This document shows positions 36,060-45,723 of a stretch of 64,000 bases of DNA, piece after piece. A program made the translations under genes and the position numbers. The notes below the pieces were generated by a model that was not told the DNA's origin, did not search any database, and saw only the letters and a list, made by a program, of their open reading frames with translations. The DNA is taken from positions 124,001 to 188,000 of the forward strand of contig CAJXTB010000010.1 in assembly GCA_913061235.1 (NCBI GenBank), in the 5' to 3' direction. The DNA is from an uncultured Pseudomonadota bacterium. GTDB taxonomy: Bacteria > Myxococcota_A > UBA796 > GCA-2862545. How positions within the stretch are numbered: position 1 is the first letter of the stretch; every line of letters starts with the position of its first letter.

Positions 36060-39000
36060 TCGCGGCTTCGACCTCGACCGGACGGCTTGTGGGCGTATTG
36101 CGAGCGGCTAGCCAACGTTCTGCCCATGTCCTCAACGCAGCTTGATTCGCCGGACAGTCCGCGCGCATCTCAAGCTCGGGCAAATTCCCGGCATCGGTCG
36201 CCGCCAACGCCCGAAGCACAGCGCGACGGTCATCTTCGGCCCATCCCTGACTCAGTTGTGTCACGACGGGTGTAGCCACCCGGCGTTTCGTTTCATGAAA
36301 GCTCGATAAGAATCGTTCACGTCCACCCGGTTCGGTCACGTTCAATGTTGCGTCCGATGTAGCCGCTTGCTCGTCCATCGCCCGACTGTTGCTATCGAGA
36401 AACGCTCGGTAGTACCGCTGTTGTTCACCAGTCAGAGCGCCAAACTCCGCGCTCGCGTAAATGGAAACACGTTCGTTACCCGCAACCCTACGACGTCTCT
36501 GGAACTCGTCAAACGGAAGACGCGCGCGTACCTCGGCTTGGGCCGGGTCTGACAGCACCCACTCGCGATGGTCACTTGCCATGGCAAGGTGGTTCCGAGA
36601 GACAGTACGCAAGCTCTCCTGTACCGGCTGCCAGTGCATTTCTCGCCATTTGTCCGGAGTAAGCTCAAAATCTCCCGAGTGGCTCTTTAGCGCAGCGAGG
36701 TACATCGCCTCCATTTGGTCAGCCTCTTCTTCGTTGCGGGACATGCCACGGACCTCGGCCTTCTGGTCAGCAAGGGCACCGGCGTTGTTCCGCTCTGCCA
36801 CGCCGTCGGCCAATTCCGTTGTCCAGCTCTCAGCACGACCTTTGGCAAAGGTGAGCATAAACTCGCCGATTTGGTCATCATCCCAAGCTGAGCTCTCGAA
36901 GATATTGCCACTACTCACCCGTGAGGCACCTTCGGCAACCACTTGCTTGAACATGGCTTCGGTGATGTCTCCACGCAGAAACGCCAACAACGACTGCCGC
37001 TGGGCTTCCGCTTTCGGCATCGAGTCTTCTAGGCCAGGAATCACAGATGGACCGCTGCCCCCTTGCATTCGACGACGCGCAGCACCAACGGAGCGAGTGA
37101 ACATCTCCTCCTTGCATTTCGCAATGAATGCCTCATCCATATTGTCGATGTACGTCTCGAAGCTGCGCTCTCCCTGAGCCCATCCGTAGTCGAACCCGTA
37201 GCTTAGAGCCGTCGGGTCGACCGCCGAGAATGCTGCATCGCTCAACGCGCTCAATTGGGCGGATGTCGCAGCTCGCATGGTCTGCCAGCCAATCTCTCCC
37301 AGAGCAGGACCAACGCCCGGAATACGCTTGGCAAGTTCATCAAACTTGTCCGAAATTTCCTTCAGCCGGTCCATCTTGCCCAGCACCGATTGCGCCATGG
37401 GTGATGATGCTGCGAAGCTCTTGAACAACTCGGAGCCCTTGGACGTCAGGCCAGCCATGGCCGTCTCTTTGATGATGGACCGAATGCCCTCCTTACCCAA
37501 GTCGTAGTCTTCGCCCTGGGCAGCTTCATTGATGAGCGCAACGGTGGTTGCTTGCGCACCCGCCGTAATCATGGCCGCTACCAATCCAGGACCACCCGGT
37601 CCAGTCAACGCTGTTGCGATGGCGCCAATAATGACAATGGCGGTCCATTTCATCACTTCCGCGCAGGTAGATTTCGCAGCCCGGTATTCCCCAATGTCCA
37701 CATTGAACTGGTCGAGACGAGCCTGAATCGACGTTTGTTCTTCGACTGTGATCTCACCAGCGAGTTCACCATCTTGGGCGGTTCCAGCCTCACCAACTTC
37801 ACCGGAGTAAAGCGCGAAGCTGACAGCGAGTTGTTCATCCGTATTGGTGAAAAAGTCCGCGACAGAGGGCTGGTCCACTTGATGACGCGCAGCATCTTGC
37901 TGATGCGAATGAACAGAACGCGCTTTTCGGTCGACGCCATTCAGCATCGCGATGACCGGGTCATTTTCGGGAACGCCAAGCGATGTGGCGATTGCTGTCC
38001 CGGATATCGCTAGAATCGCTTTGCGAGCGGACATCTTGAAATCCAAGAAATCGCGAGCCGAAGTCCCATTCAACCACTCCCAACCATCATCATTCCGAAG
38101 CGTGTCCGCCAAGGTTGCGGAGACGTCCAATGGGAACATGCGGAAGCGGGCAAGAGCCTCTCCGTACTCAGCCTCTAGTATGGGATCAACGCAGCTATCC
38201 GCGGAAGCCGTCATGTACCGGTCGTAGACAGGTCGGTAGTCGGCGTACGCAGACTTGAGCGATGCCCCTCCTGCAACTTCGCCTGCGCGGTTCACATTCG
38301 ACCAATCTCGGATGAGCTCGTCTTCACCTACGCCCGCGATGGCAGCGCTTACAACCTCTGACGAGTAGCCGAACGTTCCAAACGCAAACTTCAACGAAGC
38401 ATCTGAGGGATCGATGCCACGCGTTAGTGCGCTGCGAGCAATCTCGTACATCTCATGACCGGCACCGAACTGCTCTACAATCGACTCGCGAACCCCAAAT
38501 TCGTTCCAAAGCTTGGCTCGCTCAAGGTCGCCAAACAGTTGCTCTTTGACGTTTGGCAGAAGTGGGTCGGTTGCAACCTCCCCTTTCTCATTGAAGGCCT
38601 TTTGCAGAGCGGGAAAGAGCTGTACCGCTCCTTGAACCGCACCAAATTTCAAACGCGTTGAATGGACCAGCAGGAAACGCTGACGGTGACGCTCGACCAA
38701 AGCCGAGCTCATGCCCGACGAGCACACATTACCGAGCGGGTCATCCACCAACGATTGGTCTTGGCCGGTGGCTTCTTGTTCGGTCATTGGCGCAAACATG
38801 CGCTCTGACTCCGCCATTAAGTGGGCGAAGACCGGCTTTTGCTCGCGGTTGAGTTTGCCAGCCGTACTGTCCACCCAGACGCGGTCACGCGACTGGCGGT
38901 ACAATGCCTCCATAGGCATGCCCAAAAGCGTTTCCATGAGGGCATCTTCGTCGAGTGACGAACCATTTTCGGCGACTGCTTTGTCGAGCTGGTAGTCGTA

Positions 39001-42000
39001 CTCTTCACCCGGTGCCGCCGCGAGGATTCCCATCGCTGCGCCCATCTGGGACTGCGTCAACACGCCAGCGAGTCGCTGCATGAATGCCACATCGCGAATC
39101 TTGAGCTGGCGTTCTTCAATCGTCAGCGCCGCGAGCATGTCGAGCATGGCACGGCCGCGTGTGTTGTTTTCCAGGCCGACTTCAAGCTCGTCATCCTTCG
39201 TGCGTTCCCCACCATGAAGTACGAGCTGGCGGAGTGTCAGAAGGTCACCGCCACTGAATTCTTGAGCCAACATCGCTTGCGTGTCGCCATCGAGAAAGAT
39301 GCCTCGGAGCATGGACTGTTCGGACGCGGGCATTTCCGCAATGCCCCCGTTTTCAAATCGGCGTTTGACGTACTTGATGAACTGTTCCGTACCGGCATTG
39401 GCGCCTTCCTCATCTGAGCCAAAGTCCATCCAAAAGTGCCAGCCGCCGGCATCGTTCTCACGCAGGACGTCACCTAAACTGAGTTGGCCAGTGGCAGCTC
39501 GGTAGACGTGGTCGTAGACCTCTTGCGAGAATCCGGCGCGAATCTTGTGCAGCAATTCGCCGCTCGCCAATAGTTGGTCCAGCTCGGCCTGCGACGCGCG
39601 CATCACACACGCGATGAGCTGATCCTGGTCGCCATCCCCAATATGGGCTTGAATCTCCTCAGAGAACTCGTGGATACCGCCCCCTTCCAGGGCATTTGCG
39701 GCAGTCTCGGCGCCCTCGGTAAATCCGTGACGACGATGAATAAGGTATTCAACGTCAAAGCCATACAGTCGCCGAAAGACCTCACGGACGATTCGATTTT
39801 CTTCCGCTGAGCCTGACTCGCTAAAGTTGACTACGGTAGCGCCGTCATTCCATCCTTGGCGGTACCACTCTCGGGCGCGAGCTTCGGCCACCGGCAGACT
39901 GAAATCATAGGACATGGTCTCGGTGATTTCATACTGTAGCGCTTCGTCCGCTGCATCTAGCATGATGTCTCGGGCTGATGCCAGGCGAGGTTGTACGAGG
40001 CCAGGCATCAGCCCAGCGGCTTCACTGGCGGTCGTACATTCGGATTCGGTGAGAAGATGAAAAGACAAGATGTCAGGTAGGTCGATTCCGGTGGTTTCAC
40101 GAAAGACATTTGGGGTGGCGGTGATGTTCTCCGCACTGAGCACGGTGGTGAGGGCGGACAGCTCTGTCACGTACGACTGCAGCGACCGCGAAAGAGAGCG
40201 CAGGTCTTGCCGCCGATCTGCTCGCTCATCACTCAACGTTTCAGAATCCGAAGAGTCGGGCACCGTCAAAGTAACGATGGCCACGAAAATGTCCTGGACC
40301 CGACGTTCAAGCAGGTTCCTTGCTGCGATATGTTTGGCCGACCGCCCATCTTGGTCAGCCCGCAACGCTTCGACACTACCGGTCAAACCCAGTCGAACGA
40401 ACGCCGTATCGGCATTGTCCGCGTCCAGACCACCAGCAATCCCCTGCCGTAGGTCACCGCCAATTGCCCGATAGTGATTCTCGAGAAACTGCAGAGGCGA
40501 CACTCGGGCGGGATCACACGTAGCCGAGTTCTCGTCTTGTCCCCTCACACCAAAATCGGCGTACACCGCGTTTGCGGTATAGAATTCCGAACATAGAGAC
40601 AATACATTATTATCGCTAACCCATGCCACACTGACCATTTGGTCATGAAAGCGCTCTGCCAAGTCTCGCATAGCGTCGGACAGGTCGGTCACGGTGGTTG
40701 AGACCCCTTCCATGTTTTCCGCACCCGCTTGACTGACCGCCTCGGACATCAAGCGGGCATTGGGGTCTAAACGGTCGCCAATGAGCTGAAGGGCTTCCCG
40801 GGCCAAAGCATCATCATCGACACCATGGTGGATATCGTTCACAAGGGACGACGCATACTGCTGGTCGTAGGTATGCCGTAGGTCTTGCATTGCCTTAGCG
40901 AGCCGCGTGCTTTCATCTGCCACGCCCATTGCGCTTTGATGTATGTGCTCCCGAAAGGCCACGCGTGCATCACGAATGGAGTCCACTGCGCCCGTATCGG
41001 ATACCCAAACGGACACATCAAACTGCACGCGAACGGTTGCGGCCTGGGCACGTACCAAGTCCACTAGAACGGTGTCAGTGGTAGGGGCTTCCACACCCGG
41101 CTGCACATCCTGGTTATGAACGTCGAGGTTTAGGTCTAGCAGGCCACTGATTTGGTCAATTGTGGATTTGGAAAGCCCATCGCCCAGCTTGTCCGCGAGT
41201 TCAGTGCCGTGCATGGCCTTCCACGCATCGGTCAATCGGGTACGAGCTGTGTTCAGTGCCGTCTGCTTGGTGACTTCATCGGTCACGTTGTACTCGGTGA
41301 ACAAGCCTTCCAACTTGCCGAAGTAGGTCTTGAAGGCCTGAAGAACAGGCGCGTCTTCCACGTGAAACCAATCGTTCAATTCCGACAAACCTGACAAACA
41401 ATCGCTGACCAAGGCCTCGAGATCCTGCAGTACGGTCGCCGCTGTCTGCGTGCGCTCCATCCGTTGAACATCTGACAAGACCGACTGGTAGATGTCAGAG
41501 CCAAGCTTTGTCTCCACGCGATGCAGCCAGGTGGGATTGTCTGCAAACCCCAACGCCTCTGTTGGGTCTGCCAGTAGCGGAATCCATGCAGCCAGAAACC
41601 GGTCACTGTCGCCCACAGCAATGGCCTGCTCTAGATTGGCATGAGATCCCGTCGGCAACTGCCCCTTGAACAGAAGAGTGGCAATCGCACGGTACTCCTT
41701 GTCTGCATCAAGAATGACCGATTCGATCGTATCGAGTAGGCCCTCTGAGACTGCAGCATCGCAAAAGCTGGCATGTGAGCCTACCCACTCCTCGACCACG
41801 CGCAGACCTTCTTCACTGCGACCCGCTCGCTGTTCACACAACCTTAGATCACTACGAAATCGCCGGATCGGAGACAGCTCCCGCAACACGCCCTCAAGCG
41901 TCTGGCCATGGCCTTGCCAAGCGGAAGAGGTGCGAAACGTGGGCTCTGCCCAAACCGCATCCCTTACAGCCGAGTCCGGTTCCGCGCGCACGATTCGCCG

Positions 42001-42252
42001 AAGGTCGACCGACATGTCTACGGCCGACTCCTCCAATCGGCGCAAAATTGCCGTCGTCAAATTCGTCTTGGCCACTTGCTGCTCTGGACTGAGCGGCGGT
42101 CCCCCGTCCGACGGTGGCAAAGGTGCGCCAGATGCCAGCACTCCCTGCTGGGTTGCGTTGCTGCCGAAGTCCGTTCCAGACGGCTCTACAACGACGTCAT
42201 GAACTGGCGCCTGATTAAATCCGGGCGGCGCATGCTCGTGGGTTCCACCCAT
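36052..42252 (-). CDS. giant multi-domain protein of the island
   Basis: A 2066-residue protein and the main cargo of the island. Residues 1-60 are polar and Pro/Gly-rich, with no signal peptide. From 60 to about 1500 it is mostly alpha-helical with many charged residues. Near 1520-1580 there is a hydrophobic Gly-rich helical hairpin (IVIIGAIATALTGPGGPGLVAAM) followed by NEAAQGEDYDLGKEG. This type of segment occurs in very large proteins linked to contractile injection systems and polymorphic toxins. Residues 1650-2066 are again charged and helical. No protease, nuclease or ADP-ribosyl motif can be seen. The ATG at 42252 is preceded by CGGAGA. Cargo of an injection system or a large toxin is a reasonable but unproven idea. 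Confidence 0.8.
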   Translation of the reverse strand: MGGTHEHAPPGFNQAPVHDVVVEPSGTDFGSNATQQGVLASGAPLPPSDGGPPLSPEQQVAKTNLTTAILRRLEESAVDMSVDLRRIVRAEPDSAVRDAVWAEPTFRTSSAWQGHGQTLEGVLRELSPIRRFRSDLRLCEQRAGRSEEGLRVVEEWVGSHASFCDAAVSEGLLDTIESVILDADKEYRAIATLLFKGQLPTGSHANLEQAIAVGDSDRFLAAWIPLLADPTEALGFADNPTWLHRVETKLGSDIYQSVLSDVQRMERTQTAATVLQDLEALVSDCLSGLSELNDWFHVEDAPVLQAFKTYFGKLEGLFTEYNVTDEVTKQTALNTARTRLTDAWKAMHGTELADKLGDGLSKSTIDQISGLLDLNLDVHNQDVQPGVEAPTTDTVLVDLVRAQAATVRVQFDVSVWVSDTGAVDSIRDARVAFREHIHQSAMGVADESTRLAKAMQDLRHTYDQQYASSLVNDIHHGVDDDALAREALQLIGDRLDPNARLMSEAVSQAGAENMEGVSTTVTDLSDAMRDLAERFHDQMVSVAWVSDNNVLSLCSEFYTANAVYADFGVRGQDENSATCDPARVSPLQFLENHYRAIGGDLRQGIAGGLDADNADTAFVRLGLTGSVEALRADQDGRSAKHIAARNLLERRVQDIFVAIVTLTVPDSSDSETLSDERADRRQDLRSLSRSLQSYVTELSALTTVLSAENITATPNVFRETTGIDLPDILSFHLLTESECTTASEAAGLMPGLVQPRLASARDIMLDAADEALQYEITETMSYDFSLPVAEARAREWYRQGWNDGATVVNFSESGSAEENRIVREVFRRLYGFDVEYLIHRRHGFTEGAETAANALEGGGIHEFSEEIQAHIGDGDQDQLIACVMRASQAELDQLLASGELLHKIRAGFSQEVYDHVYRAATGQLSLGDVLRENDAGGWHFWMDFGSDEEGANAGTEQFIKYVKRRFENGGIAEMPASEQSMLRGIFLDGDTQAMLAQEFSGGDLLTLRQLVLHGGERTKDDELEVGLENNTRGRAMLDMLAALTIEERQLKIRDVAFMQRLAGVLTQSQMGAAMGILAAAPGEEYDYQLDKAVAENGSSLDEDALMETLLGMPMEALYRQSRDRVWVDSTAGKLNREQKPVFAHLMAESERMFAPMTEQEATGQDQSLVDDPLGNVCSSGMSSALVERHRQRFLLVHSTRLKFGAVQGAVQLFPALQKAFNEKGEVATDPLLPNVKEQLFGDLERAKLWNEFGVRESIVEQFGAGHEMYEIARSALTRGIDPSDASLKFAFGTFGYSSEVVSAAIAGVGEDELIRDWSNVNRAGEVAGGASLKSAYADYRPVYDRYMTASADSCVDPILEAEYGEALARFRMFPLDVSATLADTLRNDDGWEWLNGTSARDFLDFKMSARKAILAISGTAIATSLGVPENDPVIAMLNGVDRKARSVHSHQQDAARHQVDQPSVADFFTNTDEQLAVSFALYSGEVGEAGTAQDGELAGEITVEEQTSIQARLDQFNVDIGEYRAAKSTCAEVMKWTAIVIIGAIATALTGPGGPGLVAAMITAGAQATTVALINEAAQGEDYDLGKEGIRSIIKETAMAGLTSKGSELFKSFAASSPMAQSVLGKMDRLKEISDKFDELAKRIPGVGPALGEIGWQTMRAATSAQLSALSDAAFSAVDPTALSYGFDYGWAQGERSFETYIDNMDEAFIAKCKEEMFTRSVGAARRRMQGGSGPSVIPGLEDSMPKAEAQRQSLLAFLRGDITEAMFKQVVAEGASRVSSGNIFESSAWDDDQIGEFMLTFAKGRAESWTTELADGVAERNNAGALADQKAEVRGMSRNEEEADQMEAMYLAALKSHSGDFELTPDKWREMHWQPVQESLRTVSRNHLAMASDHREWVLSDPAQAEVRARLPFDEFQRRRRVAGNERVSIYASAEFGALTGEQQRYYRAFLDSNSRAMDEQAATSDATLNVTEPGGRERFLSSFHETKRRVATPVVTQLSQGWAEDDRRAVLRALAATDAGNLPELEMRADCPANQAALRTWAERWLAARNTPTSRPVEVEAANG

Positions 42253-42625
42253 GACTGATCTCCGAGGAAAGAGAGAGTGAGAAAGGCTCGTCAACTTGAT
42301 AGCGCAAATAGGACAGGGGACGAAGACAAATCTGGTCCGTGCAGGGCTTGAGGAGAGGTCGTTCAGGGGCGTGAATCCGTTTCGTACGACCGCGTCGGCA
42401 CTGCTCCGACTCGCCTCCGCCTACTGGCGTCCACTATCGGTTCCTCCTGTCTCACCGAACCCTTGAGGCAACACCCCAGAGACTGCGCCACCGAGTTTGT
42501 CGCGCGGTATTGACTCTTTGACCGATAAAACAGACAATCTTCGAACGGCCAGCTTTGAAAAACGGCCCTATCAACACTGCCCTGACTGTACCGAATTCTT
42601 GCAGCGAACTCACCTGGCATTCGGC
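42253..42625. other. intergenic stretch before the giant gene
   Basis: No gene is supported here. It separates the start of the giant gene from the stop of the minus-strand lipoprotein upstream of it, and should contain the promoter of the giant gene. I see no clear consensus boxes, repeats or terminator. Confidence 0.5.
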
Positions 42626-43000
42626 CTATTGGGGTGGTGTAATGGTCGCGACGAGGTTGACCGACGCACCATCAGCCAGAACAGAGATCGAAAGCTGTGA
42701 TCCGTCGGTGCCGTTGAGAAACACAGTCCGCTCACCTAGAAAGTCTTTGCGACGTGCTTCCGTCCACCCAGAAGCCGCGGCTCCAGCCACAGCTTGCGCC
42801 AAAATGGACTCGCTATCGCCCTGCAGGTGCGAACTGAAATACTCGTCTGAGGCCGACATGACGGTATCTACAGATGGCTGGCCAAGAAATCGCCACTGAG
42901 GCGGCGTAGGCGTGGAAGAAACGCCAGGATTCGGAGCTTCTACGCTAGTAGAGCATGCGGAGAGAAGTAGAGCCATGACCATGGGCAACGTTCGAAGCAT
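42626..43000 (-). CDS. island lipoprotein paralog A
   Basis: A 124-residue lipoprotein (lipobox LLLSAC) with a Pro/Ser/Thr linker. The core is shared with the three genes that follow on the other strand: WRFLG near residue 36, a DTVMSAS helix, GWTEARRKDF near 80, TDGSQLSI near 97 and a C-terminus of TITPPQ. The start codon and first six codons lie within one arm of a perfect 26-bp inverted repeat (42982-43040), which could hide the start in the mRNA. It reads towards the giant gene, so it may be part of its transcript. Confidence 0.7.
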   Translation of the reverse strand: MLRTLPMVMALLLSACSTSVEAPNPGVSSTPTPPQWRFLGQPSVDTVMSASDEYFSSHLQGDSESILAQAVAGAAASGWTEARRKDFLGERTVFLNGTDGSQLSISVLADGASVNLVATITPPQ

Positions 43001-43040
43001 ACTCGCAGGTAGCGTGCGAGTATGCTTCGAACGTTGCCCA
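42982..43040. repeat. perfect 26-bp inverted repeat over a start codon
   Basis: Arms 42982-43007 and 43015-43040 are exact reverse complements around a 7-base spacer (GGTAGCG). The left arm encodes the first residues of paralog A on the minus strand (MLRTLP). The right arm encodes the same six residues on the plus strand, in a short frame that seems not to be a gene. There is no U-tract. Confidence 0.85.
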
Positions 43041-43272
43041 ACTTGAACCGCTCTGCCGGGATGGCATTAGTGCCTGCGCCATCAATGATACGCACAGACG
43101 ACACGCTATCGGACTTCGATTGGATGGGGTCTCGGCACTGGCGCAACTAAGCGGAGAGGCCTGATCACTCTGTGAGAGTATAGACGCTACCCGGATCAAC
43201 CTGCGCCAGCACCGCTGTAGCCGACCTCCGGTTCGCATTTGCGTAAGGGGGGCCGCGAGGTACGGTACAGCC

Positions 43273-43659
43273 ATGATTCAGTCACTCAAGATCGCACTCG
43301 TCCTTTTGGTCACAGCATCCACCGTTGGTTGCTCAACCCAGACTTCCGCACCCACCCCACCCGTGGCAGCAGAGTCCATTCCTGCTGAATGGGCCTTTTT
43401 GGGCGTACATCCCGTCGAGCAAGTCTTGACGTCATCCGATACCTCATTCATGGCTCTCATCGCAGGCGACGTTGAAACAACGCTGCAAACAGCCGTGACG
43501 ACTGCGAACGCTGCTGGCTGGACAGAAGCTCGACGCCGTACCGTCTTCGATGGAACCAAGGTGTTTTTCGATGGGTCCGATGGATCACTGCTAACCCTGA
43601 CTGTCTCGCCAGAAGGAGCGTCCGTTTTAGTGGTCTCAACCATTGCCCCACCCGAGTAG
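43273..43659 (+). CDS. island lipoprotein paralog B
   Basis: A 128-residue lipoprotein (lipobox STVGC) with a Pro/Thr linker. The shared core is WAFLG near 42, EQVLTSSDTS, GWTEARRRTVF near 84, SDGSLLTL near 100 and a C-terminus of TIAPPE. It is closest to paralog A, with nearly the same GWTEARR block. No ribosome site of note before the ATG. First of three in a row on the plus strand, each with its own gap, so they may be separately expressed. Confidence 0.7.
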   Translation: MIQSLKIALVLLVTASTVGCSTQTSAPTPPVAAESIPAEWAFLGVHPVEQVLTSSDTSFMALIAGDVETTLQTAVTTANAAGWTEARRRTVFDGTKVFFDGSDGSLLTLTVSPEGASVLVVSTIAPPE

Positions 43660-43777
43660 GCGGTCCGAGTTGAGCAGTCGCCAACCGTAACAGCGGCGCC
43701 CATTCCCACCCGATAGACATTGTGGGGCCTGACATCTTGGGTTGGCGTACGGTCCGTTGCGAGCTACGTGCCGAATC

Positions 43778-44152
43778 ATGCGGTATTTAACTACGTTCTT
43801 TTGCGTTGTCTGGTTGGGTGCATGTTCCTTTGGAACGACTCACTCACCACCGAGCTCCGACGGGGTTCCTATGCCAGACGGTTGGGCATTTTTGAGCGAA
43901 TCGCCAGTCGAACATGTTGTCAACGCAACCGATACCTACGTGAGCGTCACAACGGGAGGGGGTGTCGAGTCGCTAGTCGTTGGCGCGACGACGGGCGCGG
44001 CTGCACAGGGCTGGAGTGAACGGAGTCGGTCCGAGGTCTTTGGTGGCACTACGATTGACTTCGAAAAGGCGGATGGTTCATTGCTCACAATTACGGTGGT
44101 GCCTGAAGGTTCATCGTTCAACCTTTCCGCAACTCGCGTACCCCCCGAATAG
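43778..44152 (+). CDS. island lipoprotein paralog C
   Basis: A 124-residue lipoprotein (lipobox VWLGAC) with the family core: WAFLSESPVEHVV, AAQGWSERSRSEVF, ADGSLLTITV and C-terminus RVPPE. The start at 43778 gives a normal signal peptide; the longer frame upstream adds an odd polar stretch. Its variable linker (THSPPSSDGVP) differs from the others while the core is kept, as expected if the core has the function. Confidence 0.68.
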   Translation: MRYLTTFFCVVWLGACSFGTTHSPPSSDGVPMPDGWAFLSESPVEHVVNATDTYVSVTTGGGVESLVVGATTGAAAQGWSERSRSEVFGGTTIDFEKADGSLLTITVVPEGSSFNLSATRVPPE

Positions 44153-44308
44153 TCGCATATATAAGGCGATTGAAAGGGTGCGCCCGGTCTGAGTCGTGCC
44201 AGAGGTTCGTACACTGAATAGGCGCCGGTTCGTTCGAGTGATACATCGACAGCCACAAGGCAGAGCCGAAGTGCATGGAGGACATGCTGATGCATGTTAC
44301 CCTCGCCC

Positions 44309-44695
44309 ATGATCAAGCTGCACTCCCTCGCCCTAATCTGCATGCTTTCCGCCCCCCTTATGGCGTGCAACATAATCTTCGGCGCGGACCCGGCAGCCTC
44401 AATCGGCACGACAACGGTCCCATCCGAGTGGGTATTTCTTGGACTCCCCAACATCCAACTAGTCACCGATGCCTCTGAGTCTACGCTCGAAGTATCCGTC
44501 TCCGGAAACCCGTTGTACGTCGCCGCGGACATCGTTGAAAGCACGCACATTGACGGGTGGACCCCGGTGGACGAGGTCCAGCAAGGCACCGGCAAGACGC
44601 TGACCTTTTCAAAGGGTGACGAGCTGCTTACCGTGATTGTCACCGATCGGGGCTCCTCACGTCAGGTCCGGGCCAGCCGAATGCCTGTGCAATAG
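44309..44695 (+). CDS. island lipoprotein paralog D
   Basis: A 128-residue lipoprotein (lipobox PLMAC) and the most divergent of the four. It keeps WVFLGLP near 40, a VTDASEST helix, the GWTPVDEV block in place of GWTEARR, a strand with SKGDELLTVIV and the terminal RMPVQ. ATG 44309 is preferred; an in-frame ATG at 44294 would add five residues. Its stop marks the end of the gene-bearing part of the island. Confidence 0.65.
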   Translation: MIKLHSLALICMLSAPLMACNIIFGADPAASIGTTTVPSEWVFLGLPNIQLVTDASESTLEVSVSGNPLYVAADIVESTHIDGWTPVDEVQQGTGKTLTFSKGDELLTVIVTDRGSSRQVRASRMPVQ

Positions 44696-45592
44696 ACCAG
44701 TTTTCGAGCGGGGAGGCACCAGCTCTGTCGGACCCTGCCCTCGTCGCTCCACTGTGACCACGATGCGGCTCAGTGCACGAACCACGCCCACAGAGTCGCC
44801 CTGGTCAATTGCGGAGAAGACCGTGGACAACCTCATCTCCTACCCGGAGTCCGGCGAGTGACGCGCCGTACCGACGGAGATCGTCTGACAACTGTCAGTC
44901 GTCACCACCCGGCGCAGCGGACCGTCACGCGCTCCTCGGCTCGTCAACCTGCCCGCCGCGGACAGCGCCGTGGCGTTCCGTGACCCCGCCGAGGGCGGCG
45001 CCTGCGCAGCCCGAGTCGCACGGGAGCGGACCGACAGCGGTGTCATAGCGCCGTCGAGGGCGCCGCGGGCCGGACATCGTCGGCGCTCTCCGGGCCATGT
45101 CCTCGCGAGCGCCCTGGGTCCGCACCGTGGACTTGAGTGTTCACGAACACCGCCGCATCACCGTCTGTCGGGAGCAGCCCGCCACATCTGCGAGCCGTTT
45201 CCAGGTCCAGCCCTCGGCCCGCAATCGCCGAAGCTCGGAGATGTCACGCTGCATCGGCAGGTGAACATCAGGCAGCGCGGGGTTTACGGGAACCAGTAAA
45301 TTCCTCGCACAACACTAGATTCGGTACATAGACGTTGGCTCTGCCCGCGCTTCCCACTCGCTCCACCACAGGGCGGTGCCCATGCCTTCACCACTACCGC
45401 CGAGCGGTAACAACCTTGCGTGACGGGAATGGCCGCCGTCTCCTTGCTGAATGTGACGGTCCATACGGCCCAGTCTAGGACAGAGATGCCCAGCAGGGCA
45501 CGTGTTTCACCGAACAGACCCGGGTTCACGTGGTCGGCAACACCCTGTCGAAGCCTGGAGTGGAAACCACTCCACCGGGCAGGGGAGCTCCC
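44696..45592. other. decayed region at the right end of the island
   Basis: No intact gene. From about 44840 to 45130 the sequence is visibly richer in GC than the rest of the island and may come from another source. Short open frames exist on both strands (for example a 59-residue one on the minus strand at 44657-44836) but none has convincing support. The only recognisable piece is the helix-turn-helix fragment at 45141-45254. Confidence 0.55.
45141..45254 (-). pseudogene. helix-turn-helix fragment, recombinase- or transposase-like
   Basis: The 37 residues from ATG 45254 contain ISELRRLRAEGWTWKRL and then VAGCSRQTVMRR. This is the pattern of the short HTH found at the C-terminus of serine recombinases and at the start of some transposases. 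The frame stays open about 50 bases further upstream without a start and then meets a stop. No catalytic domain is present, so it is most likely the remnant of a gene lost by deletion. A tiny DNA-binding protein cannot be excluded. Confidence 0.45.
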
Positions 45593-45712
45593 TCACAAAA
45601 CCCCCTGGGGGTCCGGGGTGGGGGTCCGGCCTCCGTTGACCTCGCATAGCTCCCGGTAAAGTTCAACGAGCCTCGCTAACCCCTTAGGATGCCGAATAAT
45701 CTCCGCTGCCAT
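45593..45712 (-). CDS. small ORF next to the right attachment site
   Basis: A possible 39-residue protein (MAAEIIRHPKGLARLVELYR at its start) that begins just inside the right attachment repeat and reads into the island. GAGGA lies very close to the ATG. The same frame runs back through the tRNA copy, giving a familiar false extension (RIRTYDPLLPK). It could be the end of a lost gene or a small element protein. Weak support. Confidence 0.3.
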   Translation of the reverse strand: MAAEIIRHPKGLARLVELYRELCEVNGGRTPTPDPQGVL

Positions 45713-45723
45713 TTCCTCGACCG

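Noticed and set aside
43022-43150. Short plus-strand frame starting in the right arm of the 26-bp inverted repeat
   Set aside because: It begins with the same residues as paralog A only because of the palindrome, then runs into composition unlike a gene and has no signal peptide.
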